Below are positions 9,801 to 18,100 of a DNA stretch of 22,959 nucleotides, one piece after another (position 1 is the stretch's first letter; each line of letters begins with the position of its first letter). A program made the translations under genes and the position numbers. The notes under the pieces were generated by a model. That model searched no databases and was not told where the DNA came from. It saw only the letters and a program-made list of their open reading frames with translations. Location of the stretch: contig JAJJLU010003951.1 of assembly GCA_023807065.1 (NCBI GenBank), positions 1 to 22,959 of the forward strand, given 5' to 3'. The stretch comes from Isotricha intestinalis. Its lineage: Eukaryota > Ciliophora > Litostomatea > Vestibuliferida > Isotrichidae.

Positions 9801-10139
9801 TCAAATAATATAAATGAAAAAAAAATGAAAAATTCTTTTTCAAATTTATTATTTGAAAGTTCGAATATAGAATTTCAAAAGAAGAAAATAAATAATAGAA
9901 TAATACCATTAATAGAGAATAAAGAAGATGACAATCACTTACAAAAATCAATAGAAAAATTTTTAGAAACTGGAACGGCTTCAAGAAGATTTGATGGAAT
10001 TAAAGTTAATGTAAATAATGGAATTATTAATTATGAATATGCTTCTGGTTTAAGTGCTAATCAAAAAATAATAAATACTCCTTTACAAAATCAAAAAATA
10101 AAAGAATTATTAGGTGACGATGATGAAGTCACTTATTAA
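6807..10139 (+). CDS. Kinesin with conventional-type N-terminal motor domain
   Basis: The protein has 1110 residues. The motor spans about 94-434: it begins NIKVYCRFRPLNE, has the P-loop GQSGSGKT at 192-199, switch I NRNSSRSH at 304-311, switch II LVDLAGSEK at 335-343, then NLSLSALGNVIHSL and YRNSKLTRILKESLGG, so ATP hydrolysis should be intact. The sequence around these motifs resembles kinesin-1 heavy chain, implying plus-end-directed movement on microtubules. A basic, Ser/Thr-rich extension of about 93 residues precedes the motor. A neck-like helix and short coiled coil follow (441-545), then a long Asn/Lys-rich tail with a helical patch near 620-720. The C-terminal 70 residues look conserved (TASRRFDGIKVNVNNGIINY) but lack the kinesin-1 IAK tail motif. 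The ATG follows directly on a run of A. Motor assignment is certain; the cargo and exact subfamily are not. Confidence 0.95.
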   Translation: MTSKSKNHYLQRSNTLTTQITYNKNAPLQKFQIKDQKKRESFSKNMNPITIINTKSEKALNSNQLIINNKENIIDNNRSSTRKNSLTTIKERNKNIKVYCRFRPLNEMEISLLKNNIGWIIPEYDKIENKKNIIRIQNKNPELINTIDNRPSFSFDKIFSENSSQKEIYENIGKEIVKDVMDGYNGTIFAYGQSGSGKTYTMYGDIYDNEIKGVIPRIIEEIFNYVELSDENISFQFKLSVVQIYKEIIFDLLTGEKNLIIKESPTKGIFIDNLSEVYLSSIDDFLYYSDIAESNRKKGETKLNRNSSRSHSIMILEVSQKFKRENIIKKGILNLVDLAGSEKVSKTNAIGETLEEAKKINLSLSALGNVIHSLTSNSDYIPYRNSKLTRILKESLGGNYKTSLIVTCSPHSYNLDESISSLQFAQRVKNIKNKVKINIKYSYEELQQIVYQLKKKLEIANQKILKLKKGENFIEDYENNYLDNDDECYNCNVLKEEKNNLESKIEELNNIIKEKNEEIEKINNKNNNSFSSDNFEDKSSKIKNLYENIKNILNDIQNENQKFNNDNISNNLIIQNDNFNQLISNYINNSNKKEFFDEINKMLLNNLKSSNNEKYNSIYNEYVKNLNDIYLKIESNKNIPLEDLLNLFSINYFYEYLHYYFSYQLLNKSYEKIKNDNETINNINSQLTEIIGNLLSSNYEMANNNQINENAINLIKTINEPNLTSSINLSNTIDNNNINIHHTKMSVTFGNDISQKFIKVVSKKNLNLGKNKKLNTIFTLNNANNNLFNSVYCFNNNSEKIIDSNDKINDDNFDKYKSINLFKSIPYEDIHTFENKKIVDETKENQSLIKMIEQVFVSNIKKNEDLLLEIENIKKDFDKVINYNNNYFSNLILDNNKEFNNNINKENKNEKNNLKVQNLKKSNKKYSEECNIENENDLDKTPKNEITLKYDNVIKDKETEFKDKEGNKILKIKRIDKYNNHITNDENNKNNNLTRNKISNNINEKKMKNSFSNLLFESSNIEFQKKKINNRIIPLIENKEDDNHLQKSIEKFLETGTASRRFDGIKVNVNNGIINYEYASGLSANQKIINTPLQNQKIKELLGDDDEVTY

Positions 10140-10288
10140 ATATTTTTTTTTATTTATTTTTCAAAATTAGAAAATAAAATTTATATACTTGTTTTTTTTT
10201 TTAAACTTTTAATTTTTTTTTTTTGATATTAAAATGATATATATAATTGTTAATAAATTTAATTAAATATTATTTTTAAAAAAATTTA

Positions 10289-11977
10289 TTATTTATGATT
10301 TGATTTATTCTTTGTTTTATTTTTATTTCCTTTTGATAAAGTCCTTTTCCCTAAATTTATATTTAAATTTATTCCAGTAAAACATTTTGAATGAAAACTT
10401 GATTTTTCAATTTTTTGATTAATAGAATTATTATTATTTTTATTTCTATTTCTACTTAAATTAAATAAATTATTTTTAATATTTAAAGAAACATTTTCAT
10501 TATGTTTTATTTTCTTATTTAAATAATCTTTATTAATAATTTTGTTTCTAGAATTACTTTTTTTATTTATATCGATATTAATATTAGTTTGACAATGTTG
10601 ATGATATTTTCTCTTTAAATTATTATTACTATTATCAAAAATTAAATTTAATAAATTATGAGTCATAGAACAATTATTTTTAATATAATTTTTAGAAATA
10701 GAATTTCTAGAATATAAAAAAGGATTATTTCTTAAATTTTTTTTTTGAATTTTTGTAACGGATTTATTATTTTTATTTAATTTATTATTATAACTATATC
10801 TTAAATTTCTATTTTCAGTTTCTAAAAATTTTTTTGAATAATGTTCATTTTGAAGAGTAGAAAAATTTTTTAATATTTTTTCAATATTTTGAGTTTTAGT
10901 TAATTTAATTTCTTTCTTAGGTTTAATTATACTATAATTAATATTTTGTAGATTTGTTGTTGTATTTGTATCTTTTGTTAAAGTGTTAAAACTTGATATA
11001 TTTCTACTTTTTTTTAATATTATTTTATTTCCTATTGGTAATTTATTCTTACTTTGAGATATACTTTTATTATTAAATATATTACTCTTGCTTTCACTTT
11101 TTGAATTACTTTTTTCCTTTTTTTTATATTGATATATATTTATTGAAGGTGAATGTTCTTTTTTTTTTATATTATTATTATTTATTATTGATATTGAGAT
11201 TATTCCTTTTTTCACATTATTAATTATTTTTTCTTTATTTATTTTCTTTTGATAATAAGGCTTTTTAAATTTGAAATTTTTTTTATACATTTTTTCCAAA
11301 CAATCTTTTTTTTCTTTTGGTTTTATTTTTTTATAAAATCCATCAATTATTTCTCTGTATGTTGAATTATTAGAATCTAATTTATTATAATAAGAATCAT
11401 TATCAATAATACTTAAATTAAAGGAATTATTATTTGTAATAGATTCAATATTATTTTTAATTGAATTACTAAAAATAGTTTCAATTATTTTTTCATTTTC
11501 TTTTTTCTTATTTTCTTTTTCATTATAATGATCTTTATAAAAAAATTCTGCTTTTGTTTCATAATAATTTTGAAGTATTTTATTCAGTTTAAAATCATGA
11601 ATAAAAGGTTTGCAAAAAAATTGTAAATAATTGTTATAAAAATTATAAATTTTTGGCATTCTCATTTGAACTTCAATTTTTTTATAATATCTTCTTAAAT
11701 ATTCATCAATATATCCATATATCATATGATCTTTAAAAACTGAAACAATATGACAATTATAATTATAAAGAAGTTTTTTTAAAATTTTTAAATTATATTT
11801 TTCTTTGGTGCAATTATATTTCTTTACTATTTTTTCTCTGAGTATTTTCATATATGTATGTATACTTTTATTTAAGGTTTTTATTATATTTATCTCTTTT
11901 TTTGGTTTATTGTTTGTTATTTTTTTTAAATCAATCAATCTAGAAAAATTGGATAATTTCTTTTTTTCATTTATCAT
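10289..11977 (-). CDS. Uncharacterised Asn/Lys-rich protein with compact Tyr/Phe-rich N-terminal core
   Basis: I do not recognise a named family in this 562-residue protein. The N-terminal third is ordered: helical stretches at 25-75, then a compact block at about 78-151 that includes MIYGYIDEYLRRYY, RMPKIYNFYNNYLQFFCKP and NKILQNYYETKAEFFYKDHY. The block's high density of Tyr, Phe and Arg contrasts with the flanking sequence and suggests strong selection. My recollection is that ciliate genomes contain proteins with similar EYLKRYY...YKNYLQFF blocks, which I cannot verify here. Residues 160-562 are Lys/Asn/Ser-rich and probably disordered, with a basic C-terminus. There is no signal peptide or membrane segment. 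It is convergent with the kinesin gene (149 bases between) and tandem with the phosphatase gene upstream. Confidence 0.78.
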   Translation of the reverse strand: MINEKKKLSNFSRLIDLKKITNNKPKKEINIIKTLNKSIHTYMKILREKIVKKYNCTKEKYNLKILKKLLYNYNCHIVSVFKDHMIYGYIDEYLRRYYKKIEVQMRMPKIYNFYNNYLQFFCKPFIHDFKLNKILQNYYETKAEFFYKDHYNEKENKKKENEKIIETIFSNSIKNNIESITNNNSFNLSIIDNDSYYNKLDSNNSTYREIIDGFYKKIKPKEKKDCLEKMYKKNFKFKKPYYQKKINKEKIINNVKKGIISISIINNNNIKKKEHSPSINIYQYKKKEKSNSKSESKSNIFNNKSISQSKNKLPIGNKIILKKSRNISSFNTLTKDTNTTTNLQNINYSIIKPKKEIKLTKTQNIEKILKNFSTLQNEHYSKKFLETENRNLRYSYNNKLNKNNKSVTKIQKKNLRNNPFLYSRNSISKNYIKNNCSMTHNLLNLIFDNSNNNLKRKYHQHCQTNINIDINKKSNSRNKIINKDYLNKKIKHNENVSLNIKNNLFNLSRNRNKNNNNSINQKIEKSSFHSKCFTGINLNINLGKRTLSKGNKNKTKNKSNHK

Positions 11978-12221
11978 TATTTTAATTTAAATAAATTTAA
12001 AAAATTATATAAAAAATATATACTTAATACAATAAATATATCATAAATATAAATACTAAAGTAAAGATATATTATAATTCAATTTATTAAGAAATGAATA
12101 CTAAATTTAAAACAATCATGAGCTAATGTAATATATAACATATAAAAAAAATATTTAACAAAAAAATTTTTAAAAAAAAAATTAAATAATTTTTCAAATA
12201 AAAATTAAAAAATTAACAATT

Positions 12222-12827
12222 TTAAGACTCAACTTTAACATCAGATTCATCAATTAAACTATTTTCATTTTTACCCTCAATTAATTCTCCTTGAGCTTTA
12301 TCTCCAAGTAATTCTTTTTCAGCATCTAACAATTGTTTTCTGAATCCAGTATTAGGATCAATTTCTTTTCTTTTTTGAGCAATATAATTATAAGAATAAT
12401 TATAAGTATATCCATATTCTTTCATTAAATAATACATAACTAAAGCAACACTTCTAGAAAAACCACCAATACAATGAACTAAAGTTTTTTCACCTTTATT
12501 TTTTTTTAAAAACTCATAACTTTCAACAAAAGCTTTTGATAAATCTTCATAAATATTATCTTTAATATTAATGTTTAAATAATCAAATTTTCCTGGAAAT
12601 TCATTTACTAATTCATAAGTACAATTTAATATATGTTTAAATCCTACTTTATTTAATTCTTCTAAATTTGAAGCTATTCTGTAATCACCTATATATATAT
12701 TATCTATTATTTCTGTATAGGGATCTTTACATGGATATAATACTTTTATTGTTTGTTCTCCACCAAAAGAAAATAATTTGTGGGTAAAGTAAAATAAATA
12801 GTTTGTTAGAGTTTGATACATTTCCAT
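12222..12827 (-). CDS. Atypical dual-specificity protein phosphatase
   Basis: This 201-residue protein is a single-domain Cys-based phosphatase, about the usual size of small atypical DUSPs. The catalytic loop reads VHCIGGFSRS, matching HCxxGxxR, with nucleophile Cys119 and Arg125. The general acid is probably Asp90 in NINIKDNIYED. Upstream elements are also typical: EIIDNIYIGDYRIASN at the domain start, HILNCTYELVNEF, and after the loop VALVMYYLMKEYG and QKRKEIDPNTGFRKQLLDAE. It should dephosphorylate Tyr and Ser/Thr phosphoproteins in the cytosol. About 35 residues precede the domain, containing a hydrophobic aromatic stretch too short to be a clear membrane anchor. No MAPK-docking domain is present. 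It is divergent from the DHH phosphoesterase gene, with only 108 bases between start codons. The substrate cannot be inferred. Confidence 0.92.
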   Translation of the reverse strand: MEMYQTLTNYLFYFTHKLFSFGGEQTIKVLYPCKDPYTEIIDNIYIGDYRIASNLEELNKVGFKHILNCTYELVNEFPGKFDYLNINIKDNIYEDLSKAFVESYEFLKKNKGEKTLVHCIGGFSRSVALVMYYLMKEYGYTYNYSYNYIAQKRKEIDPNTGFRKQLLDAEKELLGDKAQGELIEGKNENSLIDESDVKVES

Positions 12828-12935
12828 TTTTTTTTATATATATTTTTTTTTAATTAAGTGGTGTATTTATTTTGGAAAAAGTTATTTTTTTATTCAGATT
12901 ATTTTATTGTTTTTTTTATTTTTAATAATTATTAT
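12828..12935. promoter_or_regulatory. Short bidirectional promoter region between phosphatase and DHH genes
   Basis: The two ATG codons face away from each other with 108 bases between them, once the DHH gene is started at its ATG rather than at an upstream GTG. Both transcription starts must fall here. The sequence is T-rich on the + strand with a TATATATA-like run at 12836-12843. I can see no specific factor site. Confidence 0.45.
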
Positions 12936-14201
12936 ATGGTTAAAAATTATATTATATTTCTAATTGGGATTTTACCTATTATATATTTTTTTTTAAATAG
13001 AAAAAAGGAGAATTCAAAAAATGATATTGAAATACATTTCAATTATTTAAAAGAAATAAAAGAAGTATTTAAAAGTGAAAAAATAAAAGAAGTAATATAT
13101 ATATTAGGAAATAGTGGAGGAGATTTGGATTCAATAATATCATCATATATGACTTCATTAGGAGAAAATATAAATAACAATATAATTTATTTTGATAAAA
13201 AAAATAATCCAAAAATAAATAAATCAACTGAAAAAATATATATTCCAGTTATAAATATAAAAAGAGGAACTTATTATGAAAGATTAGAAGGAAAATATAT
13301 TTTTAATAAATTTAATATAAGTGATGAAGATTTTTTTTATATAAATGATTATGAATTATCAAATGAATATATAATAAAAACAAATAAAAAAATAAGTATA
13401 ATATTAGTTGATTTTTCTGAATTAGAAGAATCTCAAAATTATTTATTAAATTATGTCGAAAAAGTAATTGATCATCATTTACAAAATATAAATAAATTTC
13501 CAAATTTAAAAAAAAGAATAATTGAATATCCAATTGGTTCATGTATGACATTAGTATTATCTCATTATTTTTTAAATTTTTTTCCTGAAAAAATTATTCC
13601 TATTCAATTTGCAATAACACCAATTTTAATTGATTGTGCTAATTTTAATAAAGAATATTATGGTTTTAAATGGGATAAATTTGATTTAGATATTTATAAT
13701 TTCCTTATTAAAAATACTAATTTAAATTCTAATGATATGACTATTTATTATAATAATATTAAAAATGAAATGTTTAATGTTGAAAATAATTTAAAATTAG
13801 GTTTTGATATTTTATTAAGAAAAGATACTAAAAAATACATTTGGGGAAAATATTATATTAAATTTATTGTTTTTACTATTTCTTTTGAAAATATGTATAA
13901 TTATTATAAAAAGGAAAAAATGTTAGAATTAGAAAAAAAATTTTGTTATGAAAATATTCCAAAAAATTCAAAATGTATTATTATATGTTTTACTCAAAAT
14001 GATTTTAAATATTCTTTTTATACTCCAGATTATCAAATCAATGATTTAATTAATAGAATAAATAAAATTGGTGATAATATTATTTTTAATATTCAAAAAG
14101 ATAATAATTATTCAAATTATATTTTATTTGAATCTAAAAAAGGAATAACAAGAAAAATAATTGAACCAATTTTTAAAAAAGAATTTGAAAAAGATGAATA
14201 A
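12936..14201 (+). CDS. DHH/DHHA2 phosphoesterase (Prune / PPX1-like exopolyphosphatase) with N-terminal membrane anchor
   Basis: The 421-residue protein has the metal-binding motifs of the DHH superfamily, Prune/PPX1 branch: GNSGGDLDS with Asp63 and Asp65, LVDFSE with Asp159, the signature IDHH at 178-181, and LIDCANF with Asp233. The GSCMTLVLSHYF stretch and a C-terminal DHHA2-like domain (about 270-420, starting near a YNNIKNEMFN helix) complete the pattern. Relatives hydrolyse short-chain polyphosphate, pyrophosphate or cyclic nucleotides using Mn/Mg. The N-terminus carries a hydrophobic segment (YIIFLIGILPIIYFFL) followed by Arg-Lys-Lys, which looks like a signal anchor and is not usual for this soluble family. 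An in-frame GTG at 12858 would add 26 residues, but ATG at 12936 is the credible start in a eukaryote. The family is confident; the substrate is not. Confidence 0.9.
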   Translation: MVKNYIIFLIGILPIIYFFLNRKKENSKNDIEIHFNYLKEIKEVFKSEKIKEVIYILGNSGGDLDSIISSYMTSLGENINNNIIYFDKKNNPKINKSTEKIYIPVINIKRGTYYERLEGKYIFNKFNISDEDFFYINDYELSNEYIIKTNKKISIILVDFSELEESQNYLLNYVEKVIDHHLQNINKFPNLKKRIIEYPIGSCMTLVLSHYFLNFFPEKIIPIQFAITPILIDCANFNKEYYGFKWDKFDLDIYNFLIKNTNLNSNDMTIYYNNIKNEMFNVENNLKLGFDILLRKDTKKYIWGKYYIKFIVFTISFENMYNYYKKEKMLELEKKFCYENIPKNSKCIIICFTQNDFKYSFYTPDYQINDLINRINKIGDNIIFNIQKDNNYSNYILFESKKGITRKIIEPIFKKEFEKDE

Positions 14202-14314
14202 AAAATAATTAATTTCTTTTAAAAAACTAATAATAAAATATAAATAATTTTTAAATATTAAAAAAGAAAATATTAATAGGCCATAATTAAATAATATTTC
14301 ATTTTAGTAATAAA

Positions 14315-15007
14315 ATGTATTATTCAATCAAAGTAGAAGAAATAAAAAAAAAAAGAGGACGTCCAAAAAAAATTTTTGAATATTCTTCTGGAAATGAAGA
14401 TATTATTTATAAAAATTTTTTTCAAGATTTTAAAAGGAAAAAAAATCAAATTGAAACATTTAATATTTCTAATATTTTCAACGACATTTTTGAAAAATTA
14501 TATCTTAATAAAGAATATAATTTAAATAAAAATAATTTAAAAACAATAGAAGAACATCCAATTCTAAATTCAATTTTAAATCCTTTAAATAATAAAAAAG
14601 AAAATAATAAAAAAACATGTGATGAAATATTTATTTCGTATATTCATTTTTTAATTCAAAATACAAATAAAGAGTATTTAATATTTTCTTTAAGTGTAAT
14701 TTTACTTTTAAGAGAATGTATAAATAAATATAAAAATATTGAATTAGAAGATAAATTTGAAATTTTCGGTGAGAATAATAATAATAATATTAAATTACTT
14801 AATTTTACTGAAGTTTGTGAAGGAGAACAAATTCCTGAAATTTGTAATGAATATTTAACTGAATTTTTACCTTCTTATAATTATTTTGGATTAAATGTTT
14901 TAAATAATTTTTTTGAAGCGAAAAATCTTATTCAACATTTTTGTTTTTGGCTTTATGATAATAATTACACTTCTTCTAAATTAATTATAAATAATAAAAA
15001 CGATTAA
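14315..15007 (+). CDS. AT-hook protein with conserved-looking helical C-terminus
   Basis: The 230-residue protein carries a canonical AT-hook, KKKRGRPKK at 11-19, which binds the minor groove of AT-rich DNA and points to the nucleus. The rest is not a family I can name. Residues 100-135 form two hydrophobic helices (CDEIFISYIHFLIQ and EYLIFSLSVILLLRECI). Residues 165-225 are dense in hydrophobic and aromatic residues and look strongly constrained (EQIPEICNEYLTEFLPSYNY, then NLIQHFCFWLYDNNYTSSKL). Poly-Asn inserts are short compared with neighbouring genes. It begins at the first ATG, 113 bases after the DHH gene, and is convergent with the ferlin gene. A chromatin or transcription role is inferred from the AT-hook alone; the C-terminal block may be a protein-protein module of a chromatin complex. 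Confidence 0.75.
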   Translation: MYYSIKVEEIKKKRGRPKKIFEYSSGNEDIIYKNFFQDFKRKKNQIETFNISNIFNDIFEKLYLNKEYNLNKNNLKTIEEHPILNSILNPLNNKKENNKKTCDEIFISYIHFLIQNTNKEYLIFSLSVILLLRECINKYKNIELEDKFEIFGENNNNNIKLLNFTEVCEGEQIPEICNEYLTEFLPSYNYFGLNVLNNFFEAKNLIQHFCFWLYDNNYTSSKLIINNKND

Positions 15008-15186
15008 TAAATATATATATTATAAATAAACTAAAAAATTTTATAAATAAAAAAACTAAATTAAATATTTTCTAAAGTTAAAAATATATTTTAAAAAAAA
15101 TTTTTTTAAATAAACAATATTATTTCCTCACAAAACTCTTCCCAAGTTCTAAAAAAAAAAGATATACAGGAAAAAAAACCCAAAAA

Positions 15187-18100
15187 TTATTTATTCTTTT
15201 TCTTATAATTAAAAGGATTAATAATTTCTCCACTAATAAACCAAATAGCATAAGGGATAATAATAATTAAATAAGCAATACAACATATAACACATAAAAC
15301 ACAACAACACTTTTTTCTAAATTTAGGTCCTACTAATTGATTAAACATTTTAAAAGGATTTAAAGTGAAAGTTAATCTTCCAAAAGGTTGTGGTAAATAA
15401 GGATTAACATTAGGCTCTTCTCTTCCTTTCCCAACTGGATTCATTTCTGCATACCAATAAGGTAAAATTTCCAATGAACATAATACTCTTCCTCCTTTTT
15501 TACCATTTTTCTCCATTTCAATCCAAAATTTAGTTCCATCTTCATCTTCACTTTTTGGTAAAAATTCTATATTTGAAAATATTTTCTCATTTTCTGGTAA
15601 TTTCATATAATAATCTCTTGATAATATAATCGGAGAATCTAATATATTTGCATAATTAATTAAGTATTTTAAATTCATTCTTGAACCACAAATATAATCA
15701 TCTCTTGCAAGAATATCATTATCATAAACTTGAATAGTTAAATCAAATTTATTTCTAGGTAATTGTATTGGTATTTTATTTCTCCAATTAAAAGAAGCTC
15801 TCCCTGTTTGACATCTATAATGAATATCAGTTGAATGTTGATCTTTCATATCAATATAACTTAAAATATAAATATCTGAAGTATCTTCAATATCTAAATT
15901 TTCCATTTCTTCAGTTTCATACACTATAAATCTACATTCTAATAAACTTTCTGGTTCTGGTTGTATATTCCATGGTATCATATTATTTCTTTGGTCTTTA
16001 TCAAATATTTCTAACCATAATTTTATTTCTCCTTGAGATCCTTCATCATCTATATTATATAATTGTCTTGTTTCTATTGGTTTATTTTTTATGTTTTGCC
16101 ATTCACAATCAAAGAATCTATCTTCAATATCTATTTTTGTTTCACCTATTAGTTCATCTTTAAATATTGGATTATAATCATATACTTGAATTGTTAATGT
16201 TCCATTTCCTGGTAATTCACTTAATATATCATAATATTTAAACCAATTACAGTCTCTTTTATTTTCTTTATAATTCTTCTTTTCATTTATTTTTTCTTGA
16301 CTTCCTAATATTATTTTTATATATGGATCACTTAATGATAATGTATCTTTTTTAGCTAAATTATTTAATGTTAATATATATATTCTTATTATTACACTTC
16401 TTTTTACTAATATTTTTTTTGATATAATATCAAATTCATTTAAGAAATTTAATTCTTTTGGTATTTCACCATTATATTTATTTTTAATATTATTTATAAA
16501 TTCATCATGTTCTTTTAATTTCTCATTTTCACTTATTCTGATTAATCCTTTAAAATGACCAAAAGGTCTTGTATCAAAAGAATATTTAATTGAATTTAAA
16601 GCATCTTTTTCATCATAATTTTCATATAATTTTCTTATTGGAGCAGCTCTTAATTTTCCTTTTTCTTTTTTTTGAGAATATCTTTTTACAATTTTATTAT
16701 TTATATCACCTAAAGCTTCAAATATATCATTTTGATTTTTTTTATCTTCATATTTACCACGAACTAATTGACATTTAATAAAAGGAGATATTAAATTTAA
16801 CTCTTTTACTTTTTCTAATTCTTTACCAAAATATCTTCTATAATGTTTTCCATTGGTTGAATATTCATCACTTGATTGAGATAAAATTTGATATTCTAAA
16901 GAATTTTCTTTTTTAAATTTTAATGGATTATCATTTTTATTAAATCCTATTTCCATATATAAATTACTATCTGGTGTTTGACTTATATCTTCTATTAAAA
17001 AATCACTTTTTTCATTTTCTTCTTTTTCTTTTTTTGATGCACCTGGAATTGAATAATTTTTGAATGATGGTTTTAATACAAAATAATCTTCTTTAAATTT
17101 ATTTTTATTAAGTAAATTTTGGTCAATTTTACCTTGATAAATTTTATTTAAATCATTTGGAGAAAAACATAAAAAATTATCAGAAAATTCAATATTTTTT
17201 TCATTTCCAATAATAATATCATTATTTTCTTTATTATTATTATTTTTTAAATTATCTTTTTCTCCATTTTTATTTTTTCTACTAGTATCAATTTCTTCAT
17301 TTTCTTTAACATTAACAACAATATCAGATTCAATTAAATTATCATTATTATTTTTTCCATTAATGTTATTATATTTATCTTTAATTTCCTTTTCTATTTT
17401 TTCAGTCATTTTATATTCTTCCTCAAACATATCATGAGTTCCTTTAATTACACTTTTAATATTAACTAAAAAAATTCCTAATAATTGATTAATCATTCCT
17501 CCTAAAACATGATCAAAAACATTACATTGTAATTCAGGAATGAAAATTTCATCTTTAGGTAATTTAACATTAAATTTAATAACACTATTAATATTAGGAT
17601 CACTTCCAGCTTCATTAGGTTGAGTTTTAATAGGTTCAAAATTATCTTCTTTTTTCCCTGATACATTAATAGAATTTAAATCAAATGAAATAAAAGCTTT
17701 TTTCACAGGAAGAAAAGAAAGTGGTTTTAAATCTCTTAAACCTAAAGCATTAATTTCAACGGTATAAGGAATAGTTTCTGGTATAATATCAAGTGAATAA
17801 GCATCTTTCTTATGTTCTTCGTCAAATATATAAAAAGATAATAATATCTGACCTTGGGCTTTATTACTTTTCTCTAAATATAATTGATGCCATTTTGGTC
17901 TTAAATTCTCAGTATCATTAATTAAATATGCTGAATCACTTAACCAAACATAAGTGTAACCTAATAACTCATCATTACTAATATCTTCATCCATTATAGT
18001 AACTAACATAACCGGCCAAGAAGATTGATTATTAATATCAAAGGAAATTTCGCTGAATATTAATGATTGATTCCAAATTCCATTCGAACAATTTGATTTT

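Noticed and set aside
12858..12935. Extension of the DHH protein upstream to a GTG codon
   Set aside because: GTG starts are not expected in a eukaryote; the ATG at 12936 is in frame and the extension is only low-complexity Phe/Tyr.
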